The translations under genes were made by a program, and so were the position numbers. A model generated the notes under the pieces. It saw nothing but the letters and a program-made list of their open reading frames with translations. It did no database searches and was not told where the DNA came from. 64,000 nucleotides of DNA from Magnetovibrio sp. Its GTDB lineage: Bacteria > Pseudomonadota > Alphaproteobacteria > Rhodospirillales > Casp-alpha2. Each line of letters opens with the position of its first letter. Position 1 is the first letter of the stretch. The DNA lies in NCBI GenBank assembly GCA_002690705.1, contig NZFO01000017.1:47690-111689 (forward strand), given 5' to 3'. This document shows positions 18,571 to 30,852 of this stretch, piece after piece.

Positions 18571-19170
18571 ATGAGGGTATTTCTTCGTCTTTTGATATGT
18601 ATATCAGTGGTAATTTTAAACTCCAATCAAGCTTTTTCGGTTCCCCCCTGTGACCCTGATGTGGAGCCACCGCAGATTAAATGTTTGGGCACTGTACTTT
18701 ATGAGAATGGGGATAAGTATGTTGGAGATTTAGTTAAAGGAGAGAGAAGTGGCCGAGGTACTTATTACTATATCAGTGGCAAGCAATATGAGGGGGATTG
18801 GCTCAAAGGTGCGCAGCACGGGAAGGGGAAGTTTAGTTTGCCGAATGGAAATAAATATGTGGGGGACTTTTTAAAAGGAAAGTGGACTGGAAGTGGCACC
18901 CTCACAAATTTTTTTGGTGATAAATATGTTGGTGAGGTAAAAAATGGTAAAATGCACGGACAAGGCATTTTAACAACAAATAGTGGTTACATTTATGAGG
19001 GGCTGTTTGCCAACGATATAATTGTCTCTGGTCAAGGGCGTGTAAAATATGGTCAAAGAACTCAGAAACTTCCTGAGGACGTATGTCCAGGGGCTCTAAA
19101 CGCAAAATGCCCGAATCATGATTTAAATAAACCGGTTTTATCCTTCGCTCCGAACCGGTCTAAATTTTGA
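18571..19170 (+). CDS. Secreted MORN-repeat protein
   Basis: A 199-residue protein with an N-terminal signal peptide (MRVFLRLLICISVVILNS, then NQAFS; predicted cleavage before VPPCDP). Five MORN repeats of about 23 residues follow. They recur as YVGDLVKGERSGRGTY, YEGDWLKGAQHGKGKF, YVGDFLKGKWTGSGTL, YVGEVKNGKMHGQGIL and a degenerate fifth. MORN repeats form an elongated beta sheet and often act in membrane or protein contact; no specific function can be assigned. I chose ATG 18571 because the frame upstream (from a GTG at 18496) would bury the signal peptide. No clear ribosome binding site precedes it. The gene is isolated in AT-rich DNA, which hints at a more recent arrival than its neighbours. 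Confidence 0.82.
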   Translation: MRVFLRLLICISVVILNSNQAFSVPPCDPDVEPPQIKCLGTVLYENGDKYVGDLVKGERSGRGTYYYISGKQYEGDWLKGAQHGKGKFSLPNGNKYVGDFLKGKWTGSGTLTNFFGDKYVGEVKNGKMHGQGILTTNSGYIYEGLFANDIIVSGQGRVKYGQRTQKLPEDVCPGALNAKCPNHDLNKPVLSFAPNRSKF

Positions 19171-19441
19171 TTTTAAGACTTTGATTACAACCAAGAGCCT
19201 ATTGATAACAGGATTAGGTTTTATACGTATGGCGATGTTGAATACCCGTATCTTAAGGGGTGATAAAAGGTAAGCAGTAAAATGTCGTTTATCACTTTTA
19301 GTAAATTATGCGTTGGGGCTTCGCATCTGGAGCTTATTCGTGCATGTTCGAACCCCCAATGGTTATAAGCGGACTCGTCAATTTTTAGTAGACGACTTGC
19401 GGTGCCTATATTCCACACGCAGGTGCATATCGCTGCCGGAA

Positions 19442-21133
<1,692 letters not shown>

Positions 21134-23293
21134 ATGGAAAAAGCAAAAGATATGCCTGATTTCAAGGCTAGTTTGATTGCTGCTGAGAATAGCGCGATGA
21201 CGTTCGTGCCGATAAAACGTCCAGCGGTGAAGGACGGTCGTGAATTTGAATTAGTATCAAAATACGAACCGGCTGGGGACCAGCCGCGAGCTATTCAAGA
21301 GCTTACGCAGGGTCTAAAGGCTGGCGAAAATGATCAAGTGCTGCTTGGTGTCACGGGGTCCGGTAAGACTTTTACAATGGCACACGTGATACAGAATATT
21401 CAGCGCCCGACACTAGTTCTGGCGCCTAACAAAACGCTAGCTGCGCAACTTTACGCAGAGATGAAAGACTTTTTTCCGAAAAACGCTGTCGAATATTTTG
21501 TTTCGTATTACGATTATTACCAGCCTGAAGCATATGTACCTCGTTCAGATACCTACATAGAGAAAGACGCCTCGGTAAACGAGCAAATTGATCGGATGCG
21601 TCACTCTGCGACACGAGCCTTATTAGAACGTGGTGACGTAATAATAGTTGCCTCGGTGAGCTGTATATATGGCATTGGGGCGGTTGAGACCTACTCAGAG
21701 ATGACAACTCGTCTGTGCAGTGGAGAAAACGTTAATCAGCGAGAACTACTGCAACGTTTTGTTGAACTTCAGTATCAACGTAATGACGTTAATTTTTACC
21801 GAGGTGCATTTCGTGTGCGTGGTGACGTTTTGGAGATTTATCCGTCCCACCTCGAGGACCGAGCTTGGAGGCTGAGTCTATTTGGGGATGAATTGGAGGC
21901 TATCTGGGAGATAGACCCCTTAACTGGCGAAAAAACTGGAGAATTAGAGGAGATTACCGTGTATCCCAATTCCCACTACGTCACACCACGCCCGACATTA
22001 TTGCAGGCCATTCCGGGTATTAAGGCGGAGATGAAACAGCGGATTTTAGAATTGACCGCGGACGGTAAACTTCTAGAAGCGCAGCGAATTGGTGAACGAA
22101 CGGCTTTCGATATAGAGATGCTTGAAACAACTGGGCATTGTCCCGGCATAGAAAATTACTCGCGCTATCTGACTGGTCGTGCACCGGGTGAGCCACCGCC
22201 GACGCTATTCGAGTATTTGCCGGAAAACGCTATGTTGATGGTGGATGAAAGTCACGTAACCGTGCCGCAAATTGGTGGGATGTTCCGCGGTGATTTTAAT
22301 CGCAAGTCGACACTAGCTGAGTTTGGATTCCGCCTACCGAGTTGCGTTGATAACCGCCCTCTAAAGTTTGGGGAATGGCAAGAACTTAGACCGCCAAGCG
22401 TTTTTGTATCCGCAACTCCGGGCCCTTGGGAAATTAACAGGACTGGGGGCGTCTTTGTTGAGCAGGTCGTTCGGCCAACTGGATTAATTGATCCAGAGTG
22501 TGTAATCCGCCCGGTTGAAACCCAAGTTGATGATCTTTTAGGCGAGGTGCGCCGGGTTGCTACCGATGGAATGAGAACCTTGGTGACTACACTCACGAAG
22601 CGGATGGCGGAGGATTTAACCGAGTATCTCCACGAACATGGGGTGCGTGTGCGGTACATGCACTCTGATATTGAAACCCTGGAACGAATCGAGATCATCC
22701 GGGATCTCAGGCTAGGTGCTTTTGATGTGCTAATTGGCATCAATCTTCTGCGAGAGGGACTAGATATTCCTGAGTGCGGCCTCGTCGCCATCCTAGATGC
22801 TGATAAAGAGGGTTTTTTGCGGTCCAAGACATCGTTGGTGCAGACGATTGGTCGAGCTGCTCGAAATATTGAAGGAAAAGTCATTTTGTACGCTGACAAA
22901 ATGACGGAAAGCCTAGAGTACGCTATTGGTGAGACTAACCGACGCCGTGCAAAGCAGACAGCATACAATAAACAACACGGGATTACGCCGAAAAGCGTGC
23001 AAAAAGGTATCTCTGACGCTATCGAGAGTGTTTATGAGAAAGATTACTTGACAGTTAGCACAGGCCATAGCGGCCGCAGTGAGTTAGTCGGCCATAATAT
23101 TAAATCTGTTATTGAAGATTTAAACGAGCGGATGAAAGCTGCTGCTAGTAATCTTGAATTCGAGGAGGCGGCTCGCATGCGTGACGAGATACGCCGACTG
23201 GAAGCGACTGAGCTTGGTCTTCACAAGCCCGGGATTTCAAAAAAGGCAAGATGGGAGCCTGATCGAAAGAAAAAAAAGAATAAGCGAGTATAA
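21134..23293 (+). CDS. uvrB: Excinuclease ABC subunit B
   Basis: Damage-verifying helicase-like subunit of nucleotide excision repair. The 719-residue protein carries Walker A GVTGSGKT (residues 72-79) and the beta-hairpin that locks DNA ([12 protein letters not shown], from about 125). Helicase motifs continue through [14 protein letters not shown] and [13 protein letters not shown], and QTIGRAARN is motif VI. The C-terminal UVR domain that contacts UvrC is present ([19 protein letters not shown]). A short Lys-rich tail ends the protein. AAGGTGG lies just upstream of the ATG. The length is slightly above the roughly 670 of E. coli because of an N-terminal extension of about 40 residues and the tail. 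Confidence 0.98.
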   Translation: MEKAKDMPDFKASLIAAENSAMTFVPIKRPAVKDGREFELVSKYEPAGDQPRAIQELTQGLKAGENDQVLLGVTGSGKTFTMAHVIQNIQRPTLVLAPNKTLAAQLYAEMKDFFPKNAVEYFVSYYDYYQPEAYVPRSDTYIEKDASVNEQIDRMRHSATRALLERGDVIIVASVSCIYGIGAVETYSEMTTRLCSGENVNQRELLQRFVELQYQRNDVNFYRGAFRVRGDVLEIYPSHLEDRAWRLSLFGDELEAIWEIDPLTGEKTGELEEITVYPNSHYVTPRPTLLQAIPGIKAEMKQRILELTADGKLLEAQRIGERTAFDIEMLETTGHCPGIENYSRYLTGRAPGEPPPTLFEYLPENAMLMVDESHVTVPQIGGMFRGDFNRKSTLAEFGFRLPSCVDNRPLKFGEWQELRPPSVFVSATPGPWEINRTGGVFVEQVVRPTGLIDPECVIRPVETQVDDLLGEVRRVATDGMRTLVTTLTKRMAEDLTEYLHEHGVRVRYMHSDIETLERIEIIRDLRLGAFDVLIGINLLREGLDIPECGLVAILDADKEGFLRSKTSLVQTIGRAARNIEGKVILYADKMTESLEYAIGETNRRRAKQTAYNKQHGITPKSVQKGISDAIESVYEKDYLTVSTGHSGRSELVGHNIKSVIEDLNERMKAAASNLEFEEAARMRDEIRRLEATELGLHKPGISKKARWEPDRKKKKNKRV

Positions 23294-23400
23294 TGATCAT
23301 TTAAACTCTGAGAGGCTTAATTTAAAATACGACCGCTGACGGTGGATTATGCGGAGTGTAAGTGGACATGGAATGATGTTTAGGGACCACGGTAACAATG

Positions 23401-24666
23401 TTAAGTCTTAATGCTTAAGCCGTTTTTTAGAGACTCTCGATATGCGCGCCAACCGGGAAGCGCGCCCGCTATAGTACTAAACGATATGAAGGAGATAAGG
23501 ATAATGGCATCTAAGTCACTTGGGGGCTGGATGGTGATGAACAAACCGAAGTGTGCATCAAAAAAAGGTTGTGAGATAAATAATGCAATATAAAACAGGA
23601 ATGTGCCTACAATTGATGCTGCAATCGCAAGCGTTAAAGCTTCTATTATCAATAGCGCAAAGATATGGACTGGTCGGGCCCCGACGGCACGTAAGATGGC
23701 CATCTCGCGCCGTCTTTCGTTTAAACTAGCCAGTAGCATAGTTAACATGCCGAGGATGCTTGATGCCACAACAAGCACGGAGATCGTGCTGAGCGCAACT
23801 TCGGCTGTTGACATCAAGGTCCATAATTCATGCAAGGCAACGCCGGGTAGTATTGCTAACAAGGGCTCACCTGAAAAAGTGTTTATGTAGCGTTGGGTTG
23901 AAAAAGCCCCGAAGCGTGATTTCGTACCTAAAAATATTGCTGTAATTTCCCGTGGCAACAATTTCATCTTACGGACTTGATCGGCATCAATCTTTAAGCC
24001 TTGAACCGGTGCCCCAGAACGCCAGTCAATATGGATAGCTTCGATTGCGCGCAGGCTGACATGGATGGTGCGGTCAACTGGTGTGCCTGTTTTTGCAAGA
24101 ATCCCTGATACTCTAAATGGCTTGTCTTTGTGATCGAGAAATCCCTCGTCACCAAGTCCATGTTGGACGATCAGTGGATCGCCCACTTTGTACCCAAGCG
24201 TTTTGGCAGCATCCCAACCGATTACCGCGTCGAAAAGGTCATTAAAGTGGGTGCCATTAGAAAATTGCAGGTTTTGTTTATAACCAAAACGATAATGGTC
24301 AAAGTAGGATCGGGTTGTACCAAGAACGCGGTATCCTCGATGGGAATCACCTAAAGAAATCGGAACTGTCCAAGCCACATCCTTCCATTCTTTAATTTTT
24401 TTGTAGCTCCTCCATGAAATATTTGAGGTTGCGTTGCCGACACGAAAGACAGAATACAGGAGAAGTTGTACGCTACCGCTCCTTGCACCTACAATGACGT
24501 CGGTACCTGAAATTGTGTTAGCAAAGCTCTCTTTAGCCTCGTTGCGGATGCGCTCAACACCCAGAATTAACATCACACTTAATGAGAGTGTCGCTAAAGT
24601 TAGGCTCGCAGTGATCTGACGATTGAGTAAACTTTTTAGCGCTAGGGGTAGAAGAGTTGTTATCAT
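23401..24666 (-). CDS. ABC transporter permease, FtsX/MacB type
   Basis: A 421-residue inner-membrane permease with the FtsX-like layout. There is one N-terminal transmembrane helix (about 15-35) and a large periplasmic domain (about 40-280). Three C-terminal helices follow, around SVLVVASSILGMLTML, IEALTLAIAASIVGTFL and AIILISFISFSTIAGAL. The cytoplasmic NERRREMAILRAVGARP motif contacts the ATPase. It overlaps the upstream ATPase stop (TAATG), so the two are translationally coupled. Together with the ZrgA-like and DUF3299 genes it forms a putative zinc-uptake system like Vibrio Zrg. This class is more often a lipoprotein or envelope machine, so the cargo is inferred from context. Confidence 0.9.
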   Translation of the reverse strand: MITTLLPLALKSLLNRQITASLTLATLSLSVMLILGVERIRNEAKESFANTISGTDVIVGARSGSVQLLLYSVFRVGNATSNISWRSYKKIKEWKDVAWTVPISLGDSHRGYRVLGTTRSYFDHYRFGYKQNLQFSNGTHFNDLFDAVIGWDAAKTLGYKVGDPLIVQHGLGDEGFLDHKDKPFRVSGILAKTGTPVDRTIHVSLRAIEAIHIDWRSGAPVQGLKIDADQVRKMKLLPREITAIFLGTKSRFGAFSTQRYINTFSGEPLLAILPGVALHELWTLMSTAEVALSTISVLVVASSILGMLTMLLASLNERRREMAILRAVGARPVHIFALLIIEALTLAIAASIVGTFLFYIALFISQPFFDAHFGLFITIQPPSDLDAIILISFISFSTIAGALPGWRAYRESLKNGLSIKT

Positions 24667-25361
24667 TATCGATTTTCTTCCGCGGCAGGTATTGCCAACG
24701 TTGATGAAAAATACGGCGCGAGCCGCTGATCATGGGAGACTAAGATCAATGTTGCCTTGCTTTTTGTAGTCTCTTGAGACAAGAGATCGAGAAACTTTAT
24801 TTGAGCCTCAGTGTCTAAAGCAGAAGTTGGCTCGTCGGCGATTATGAGTCCCGGAGCCCCCATAAGTGCCCGTGCGGCAGCTACGCGTTGTTGTTGGCCA
24901 ACGCTGAGTTCTGTAACCGGTTGACTTCCGTATCGTACAGGGTCCAGCCCCATATGGGTGAGAAGGCGTCGGGCTTCAAATTCTGGTGAGCTGGCTCCTA
25001 ATATTCTCTTAAGTCGACTATTGGAGAATCGGCAAGGAAGTAAAATATTCTCTAGCACGTTGAGATAGGGGACTAGGTTAAACATTTGGAAAATGAAACC
25101 TATGTTATCAGCTCTAAAACGATCGCGGCTTGGTCCAGATAGGTCGGCGAGTGGCTGTCCAAGCACTTCAATGGAACCGCGGTTGGGAATTAAGATTCCG
25201 CTGATCAGATTTAATAATGTTGATTTCCCGCTACCGCTCGGGCCACTTATAAATAAATGCTCCCCTCTCGAGAGTATAAGCTCCCCAATTTTTAATGACC
25301 ATGGTTCAGTTTCGGTCCATCGGTAAGCTACCGCCTTTATATTTAGGGCACTCTCCGCCAT
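24666..25361 (-). CDS. ABC transporter ATP-binding protein of the ZrgA-associated operon
   Basis: A 231-residue cytoplasmic ATPase paired with the FtsX-type permease. Walker A is GPSGSGKS (40-47), the Q-loop lies near FIFQMFN, the signature is LSVGQQQR (152-159, with Val for the usual Gly), Walker B is LIIADE (172-177), and the switch His is H210 in LVSHDQR. It resembles the LolD/MacB ATPase group. I start at ATG 25361, which has GGAA 8 bases upstream and leaves a 34-base gap after the ZrgA-like stop. The longer frame from 25421 would overlap that gene and lacks a ribosome binding site. Confidence 0.92.
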   Translation of the reverse strand: MAESALNIKAVAYRWTETEPWSLKIGELILSRGEHLFISGPSGSGKSTLLNLISGILIPNRGSIEVLGQPLADLSGPSRDRFRADNIGFIFQMFNLVPYLNVLENILLPCRFSNSRLKRILGASSPEFEARRLLTHMGLDPVRYGSQPVTELSVGQQQRVAAARALMGAPGLIIADEPTSALDTEAQIKFLDLLSQETTKSKATLILVSHDQRLAPYFSSTLAIPAAEENR

Positions 25362-25395
25362 TAGACTGTTTCCGTGTTCCTTTGATAGAAGCCTG

Positions 25396-26046
25396 CTACT
25401 TAAAGGAAAGTTGCGGAACATCTGAATTTAATGTCTGCGCTCTCTGGCCGATTTCCGATATAATTCTTACATTGAGTTTTCTGGCCTTTGGAAAACTTTT
25501 GAAATATAAAGTCCGCATCCACAAGAGCTTTTTTATGCCTTCACATGTGAATACGTACATGGCACGAAATTCAGAGTGTATCTCGTTTTTATGTTCAGCG
25601 TGATCTTTGTGCCTATCGTGTTTCTCACCATGCTCTTTGTACTTATCATGTTTCTCGTCATGATCTTTGTGCTCATGATGGCCTAGTTTTGTCCGGTGGT
25701 GATTGTCGGTGTCATATAACATTTTAGCACTAATGTTTTTGCACTTTGCAGCCTCAGAGAAGTTAAACAATGCTGATGCTTTTAAGAGTTTGTCTTCAGC
25801 CTCATGGACTGCTTTACGGTCTGCCAAACTTTTGGCTTGGTGCTCAAATCCCACGAGATCAGCACCCGGAGAACGAAGTTGCATTTTGAGAACTTTACCG
25901 TCAATTGCGATGTCCAAATTTCCAATACCATGAACATGGGGGCTATGTGGTTTATGGTCTTCAGAGGCAATCGCGAACAACGGGCATAGCGTAATGAATA
26001 TTGCGCCCATATACAGGTGGGGGCGAAAAAAAATTATATTTAGCAT
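25396..26046 (-). CDS. ZrgA-like zinc-uptake protein (DUF2796), histidine-rich
   Basis: A 216-residue exported protein. A signal peptide (about 1-27, ending FAIA) is followed by SPHVHGIGNLDIAIDG and LRSPGADLVGFEH, the N-terminal signature of the DUF2796/ZrgA family. ZrgA is a zinc-regulated component of an uptake ABC system in Vibrio cholerae. Residues 116-157 are a spacer with 13 histidines plus many Asp, Glu and Lys, a likely metal buffer. The C-terminal third is probably a folded partner-binding part. AGGA precedes the ATG. It sits in an operon with DUF3299, an ATPase and an FtsX-like permease. The family is supported by motif; the zinc role is inferred from the family and the histidine run. 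Confidence 0.87.
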   Translation of the reverse strand: MLNIIFFRPHLYMGAIFITLCPLFAIASEDHKPHSPHVHGIGNLDIAIDGKVLKMQLRSPGADLVGFEHQAKSLADRKAVHEAEDKLLKASALFNFSEAAKCKNISAKMLYDTDNHHRTKLGHHEHKDHDEKHDKYKEHGEKHDRHKDHAEHKNEIHSEFRAMYVFTCEGIKKLLWMRTLYFKSFPKARKLNVRIISEIGQRAQTLNSDVPQLSFK

Positions 26047-26080
26047 CTAATTCCTCGTATAAATTCAACATAACACCCAC

Positions 26081-26098
26081 GATATATTATAGTATAAC
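26081..26098 (-). promoter_or_regulatory. AT-rich dyad overlying a -10 box upstream of the zrgA-like gene, candidate Zur site
   Basis: On the minus strand, GTTATACTATAATATATC is an 18-base dyad with 7 of 9 half-site positions matching. It contains a perfect TATAAT (26091-26086), with TAGAAA 17 bases upstream as a -35. The dyad lies 35-52 bases before the ATG. A Fur-family repressor bound here would block RNA polymerase. Zur binding is inferred. Confidence 0.4.
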
Positions 26099-26144
26099 AA
26101 GTGCAGATTTTCTAGCTTTATCCCTCGGTCGCGAGGTTGGAGAC

Positions 26145-26834
26145 TTATTGAGCATAGGGTTGTATTGAAGTAGCGTCTAACACATAACCAGATTCGATGT
26201 TGCTTGAGCCGTCAACATAAAAAAGGTTGGATTGGGAGCGCTTAGCATGAAGTTTCCCAGAAATCCAAACGGGTTCATAAAGTTCTTTCGTTTGATAAGG
26301 CTTTTGGAGCTTTACCATAACCATTTGATTAATTGGGGGGGGCGGGACATGAATGCACGCCCCAAGGTATGGAACTAACAAAAAATCTTTTACCAACGTA
26401 CCGACCATTTCTAGGGGTAATGCGTAGCCCGGAATTTTTACCAAATGGCCGTCGAGGTCTCGGTTGAGTTCTGCGTTCCTGCGTTCAACCTCCTGCATGA
26501 CCTGCTCATATTGCTCTAAAAGAATCTCTACAGCTACACCCTCACGTAACAACCTATCGGTCAACTCTATGCTTTCTTCATAACGCGAGGCTACCGGGCT
26601 CAACTCACCGCGCTCGATGCGCTTTCGCATGGCGGCTAAAATATCCATCTCAATCTGTTGCTCGTCTGTTAAATGAGCGAGGGGATTTTGAAGTAATTCT
26701 TTGTTTGGGATCAAATCTTCCCATTCTAGTGTCTTAGGCGCTTCAGTGGCTCTCACTTGAGCTGTGGTTAGGGCATAGAACAGCCAAATAGCTGTGATAG
26801 CTATGAAAAAAAACAAATTTGCAGTCAGTCGCAC
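26145..26834 (-). CDS. DUF3299 protein linked to the zinc-uptake operon
   Basis: A 229-residue protein with an N-terminal hydrophobic segment (ANLFFFIAITAIWLFYA), either a signal peptide or an anchor. A long helical charged region follows (about 35-120; EQIEMDILAAMRKRIERGE). The C-terminal DUF3299 domain carries IPGYALPLEMVGTL and VPYLGACIHVPPPP, the family signature. DUF3299 proteins are found beside ZrgA-type ABC genes; their function is not established. The start is GTG 26834; GAGG lies only 2 bases upstream, so this start is uncertain. It is the first gene of the putative operon and is downstream of sixA by 143 bases. Confidence 0.8.
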   Translation of the reverse strand: MRLTANLFFFIAITAIWLFYALTTAQVRATEAPKTLEWEDLIPNKELLQNPLAHLTDEQQIEMDILAAMRKRIERGELSPVASRYEESIELTDRLLREGVAVEILLEQYEQVMQEVERRNAELNRDLDGHLVKIPGYALPLEMVGTLVKDFLLVPYLGACIHVPPPPINQMVMVKLQKPYQTKELYEPVWISGKLHAKRSQSNLFYVDGSSNIESGYVLDATSIQPYAQ

Positions 26835-26928
26835 AGCCTCATCTTTCCTATAACTTAAACTCTATGATGGCAATCTACTGTGAATGTTACGTCAAATTTT
26901 AATTCAGATAAACTCAAGTTTAGCTAAG

Positions 26929-26943
26929 TGATATTTTATATCA
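26929..26943 (-). promoter_or_regulatory. Perfect 15-base AT-rich dyad upstream of DUF3299
   Basis: TGATAT and ATATCA flank three T residues, 95-109 bases before the DUF3299 start codon, in a very AT-rich stretch. It may be a second Fur/Zur-type operator for the operon, or simply AT-rich promoter DNA. Confidence 0.25.
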
Positions 26944-26977
26944 TATATATATATTGATAGGAACGGGGAGAGCGCTT

Positions 26978-27445
26978 TTACCCGCCTAAAAGGTCGGGTC
27001 CTATAATCCAAGCTATGGTCCAACCAACGTTGCCACGATCAAGGCACGCGACAGTACCCGGGAGAAAGTGAACCAAAGATTGGTCAGAATTATCAGTGAT
27101 CAAATGAGCTACAAGGCGTCCAACTAGAGGTAGATGACTAACAATCATTACATCAGCCTCCCATTCAACCGCCGCCCTCGCTAGACTGATTACGTCATCG
27201 TCAGGGTTCAAGCCCTCCAATACTTCTTCAACAACGCGGCCGGGTCCGATATTTTCTGAATAAATCAATGCGGTCTGTAAAGCACGTGTTTTTCCCGAAT
27301 GGATAATACGGCTAAGTTTTGGGCGTGTGCGAGCAAGAAAAGACGCCATGCGTGCAATGTCTCGACGACCCCTTTCACTTAATGGGCAATCTAAATTTTC
27401 ATCTTTAGGAACAGCTAATCCGTGGCGAGCGATATACAGTTTCAT
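26978..27445 (-). CDS. sixA: SixA-type phosphohistidine phosphatase
   Basis: A 155-residue histidine-phosphatase superfamily protein. The catalytic RHG (R7-H8-G9 in LYIARHGLAV) is at the extreme N-terminus, SGKTRALQTA carries the second arginine, and SHLPLVGRL contains the second histidine. E. coli SixA removes phosphate from histidine phosphotransfer proteins, including PTS NPr. Size and motif fit SixA, but broader phosphatase roles are possible. It lies upstream of the DUF3299 operon on the same strand. Confidence 0.9.
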   Translation of the reverse strand: MKLYIARHGLAVPKDENLDCPLSERGRRDIARMASFLARTRPKLSRIIHSGKTRALQTALIYSENIGPGRVVEEVLEGLNPDDDVISLARAAVEWEADVMIVSHLPLVGRLVAHLITDNSDQSLVHFLPGTVACLDRGNVGWTIAWIIGPDLLGG

Positions 27446-28064
27446 AGACAGAGAATAACCGATGTTTATGCTTGTGCAAGGTATACGCGCCTGCTCTGAG
27501 ACCGTATACTAGACTTGGACCCTGTTCGTTGCATTCTCGATGAATGTTTGGATGTATTCCAAGTTATTTGGATAAGAGAATTCTAGGTTGGGTGCGACAA
27601 ACTCTGCGGGTTTGTAGTTTGGAGATGGCGCTTATAGCCGTTCCTGACAGTGAAGAGGGTGCAAGCTAAGCAATATTAAGACAGTCCTCCATACGCTGGA
27701 GAGAAAGGTGGACTTGTCTGCAAAGTAGATCTGAGTTGGGGACCTTATCTTCTGGGTCACTCAGTATCTTGCTCGGGTGGAGATGCACTATAATCAAGTT
27801 ATGCGTATCAATTGGTGATGTATCCTGTTCGAAACTCATATGCCGTTTAATATATGTTAAAAAATCTCTTTTGGGTTTTGTGAGTGCTGGTGATGTACTT
27901 AATGGCTAAGGATGTCTTGGGTAATTTAGTGCGTCCGTGGCAGAAAATTTGGGTAAACTCCTGATATGCAGCTTAATGATTGTGGTAACAATGATACAAG
28001 TCAAACATTCATAAAATCCATGGTTACACACGACAGTCTAATCTAACCATCGAAATAATAACGT
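27446..28064. other. 619-base gap with possible eroded coding remnant
   Basis: Between sixA and atpC. The minus strand has a 57-codon frame at 27666-27839 (MSFEQDTSPIDTHNLIIVH..., ending MEDCLNIA). Just downstream in another frame there is an open stretch reading YKPAEFVAPNLEFSYPNNLE, ending in VQV and a stop near 27520. The amino-acid composition looks coding, but frames switch and stops intervene. No family is recognised; this may be a decayed gene or chance. No terminator hairpin with a T-run follows atpC. Confidence 0.3.
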
Positions 28065-28436
28065 TTAAGATGATATTGCCGCCAACATTGCTTCAGAAAT
28101 GCGAAGCTCGCTCTCATCAATTTCGCTTGAAGCTAGTTTCAGACGCTCTTCGACTGCAAACTTGTCAATATCGTTGACAGCTATAGCGCCCTCAGCCAAC
28201 ACTACACAACGATCTGGACAAATTTCACAAAAGCCACTTGCGACGAAAATTTGTTCATCTACCTTGCCATCTTTATGTATGTCGATAACACCCGGTCGCA
28301 TTTGGGCAATCAGAAGCGAGTGGCCCGGTAAAACTCCCAAATCACCCTCTGCGCCGGGAATAACGACCATTTCTACTTCTTGGGCTTTGATCAAACGCTC
28401 AGGTGAGACCAATTCAAATTGTACCATATCAGCCAT
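28065..28436 (-). CDS. atpC: ATP synthase F1 epsilon subunit
   Basis: Central-stalk and regulatory subunit of F1. The 123-residue protein has the N-terminal beta-sandwich with MVQFELVSPERLI, VVIPGAEGDLGVLPGHS and VASGFCEI. Only a short helical C-terminus follows (about 90-123), so the inhibitory helix pair is shorter than in E. coli (139 residues). AGGAG precedes the ATG. It is the last gene of atpHAGDC; F0 genes are elsewhere, as is normal in alphaproteobacteria. Confidence 0.96.
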   Translation of the reverse strand: MADMVQFELVSPERLIKAQEVEMVVIPGAEGDLGVLPGHSLLIAQMRPGVIDIHKDGKVDEQIFVASGFCEICPDRCVVLAEGAIAVNDIDKFAVEERLKLASSEIDESELRISEAMLAAISS

Positions 28437-28463
28437 GATGAGCTCCTAGCTGCCTCACAAAGC

Positions 28464-29915
<1,452 letters not shown>

Positions 29916-30809
29916 TTACAGCGCTTCTGCGCCGGATATAATTTCGATTAATTCTTTAGTGATAAATGCCTGACGCGTGCGGTTGTAGGTAAGCGTAAGG
30001 TTGTCGATCATATCGCCCGCATTGCGGGTGGCGCTGTCCATGGCGGTCATGCGGGCACCGTGTTCGGAGGCAGAACTCTCCAGTAATGCCTGGAATACCT
30101 GGACTGCAAGATTACGCGGCAGTAAGCTGTCCAAAATAGACTCTTCTTCCGGTTCAAAAATATAAACTGGTTTCGGGCCAGAATCGATCTTCGTTCCGTC
30201 CTCGTCAATATCAGCTGGGATGAACGGTATCAATTGCTGTGGCGTGACGATTTGCGTCATTGCTGACTGGAAGCGATTAAATATAATTGTGCAGATATCG
30301 AACTCACCGGCATGGAATAGCTCGGTGACCTTATCAGCAACGTCGACAGCTTCGCTATACTCCACGTGACGCTTACCCAAGTCTTCAATACTGTCTATGA
30401 CCTCAGCGGGAAATTCTCGCCGTAATACGTCATGTCCCTTGCGGCCAACACAGAGGATTTTCACGGTTTTCTCATCCCCTTTAAGAGACAGGGTAATATC
30501 TCGCACACGGCGCACAATGGACCCGTTAAAGCCACCGCAAAGACCACGATTAGCGGTAAATGGAACCAGAAGGTGAGTCTGTTCGCTCCCAGACCCTGAT
30601 AATAATTTTGGTGCACCCTCAAAACTACCAAGTGAGCCCGCCAATGACCCCAGCATGTTTTCCATCCGCATCGCGTAGGGGCGGGCGGCTTCTGCCGATT
30701 CCTGAGCGCGACGCAGTTTCGCCGCCGCAACCATTTTCATAGCGGAAGTGATTTTTTGCGTTGACTTAACACTATCGATCCTTACGCGAAGGTCCTTAAG
30801 ATTTGGCAT
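29916..30809 (-). CDS. atpG: ATP synthase F1 gamma subunit
   Basis: Rotor shaft of F1 coupling rotation to catalysis. The 297-residue protein has the N-terminal helix [20 protein letters not shown] and [14 protein letters not shown]. The C-terminal helix ([20 protein letters not shown], then [11 protein letters not shown]) completes the coiled coil inside the alpha-beta ring. The length is normal (about 290). It follows atpA by 43 bases. Confidence 0.98.
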   Translation of the reverse strand: MPNLKDLRVRIDSVKSTQKITSAMKMVAAAKLRRAQESAEAARPYAMRMENMLGSLAGSLGSFEGAPKLLSGSGSEQTHLLVPFTANRGLCGGFNGSIVRRVRDITLSLKGDEKTVKILCVGRKGHDVLRREFPAEVIDSIEDLGKRHVEYSEAVDVADKVTELFHAGEFDICTIIFNRFQSAMTQIVTPQQLIPFIPADIDEDGTKIDSGPKPVYIFEPEEESILDSLLPRNLAVQVFQALLESSASEHGARMTAMDSATRNAGDMIDNLTLTYNRTRQAFITKELIEIISGAEAL

Positions 30810-30852
30810 AATGCCTTATTCCATCCATGCAGTTAGCCATACAAAAACACAT

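Noticed and set aside
19313..19441. GTTCGAACCC sequence resembling a tRNA T-arm near 19350
   Set aside because: No matching acceptor, D or anticodon stems can be drawn around it.
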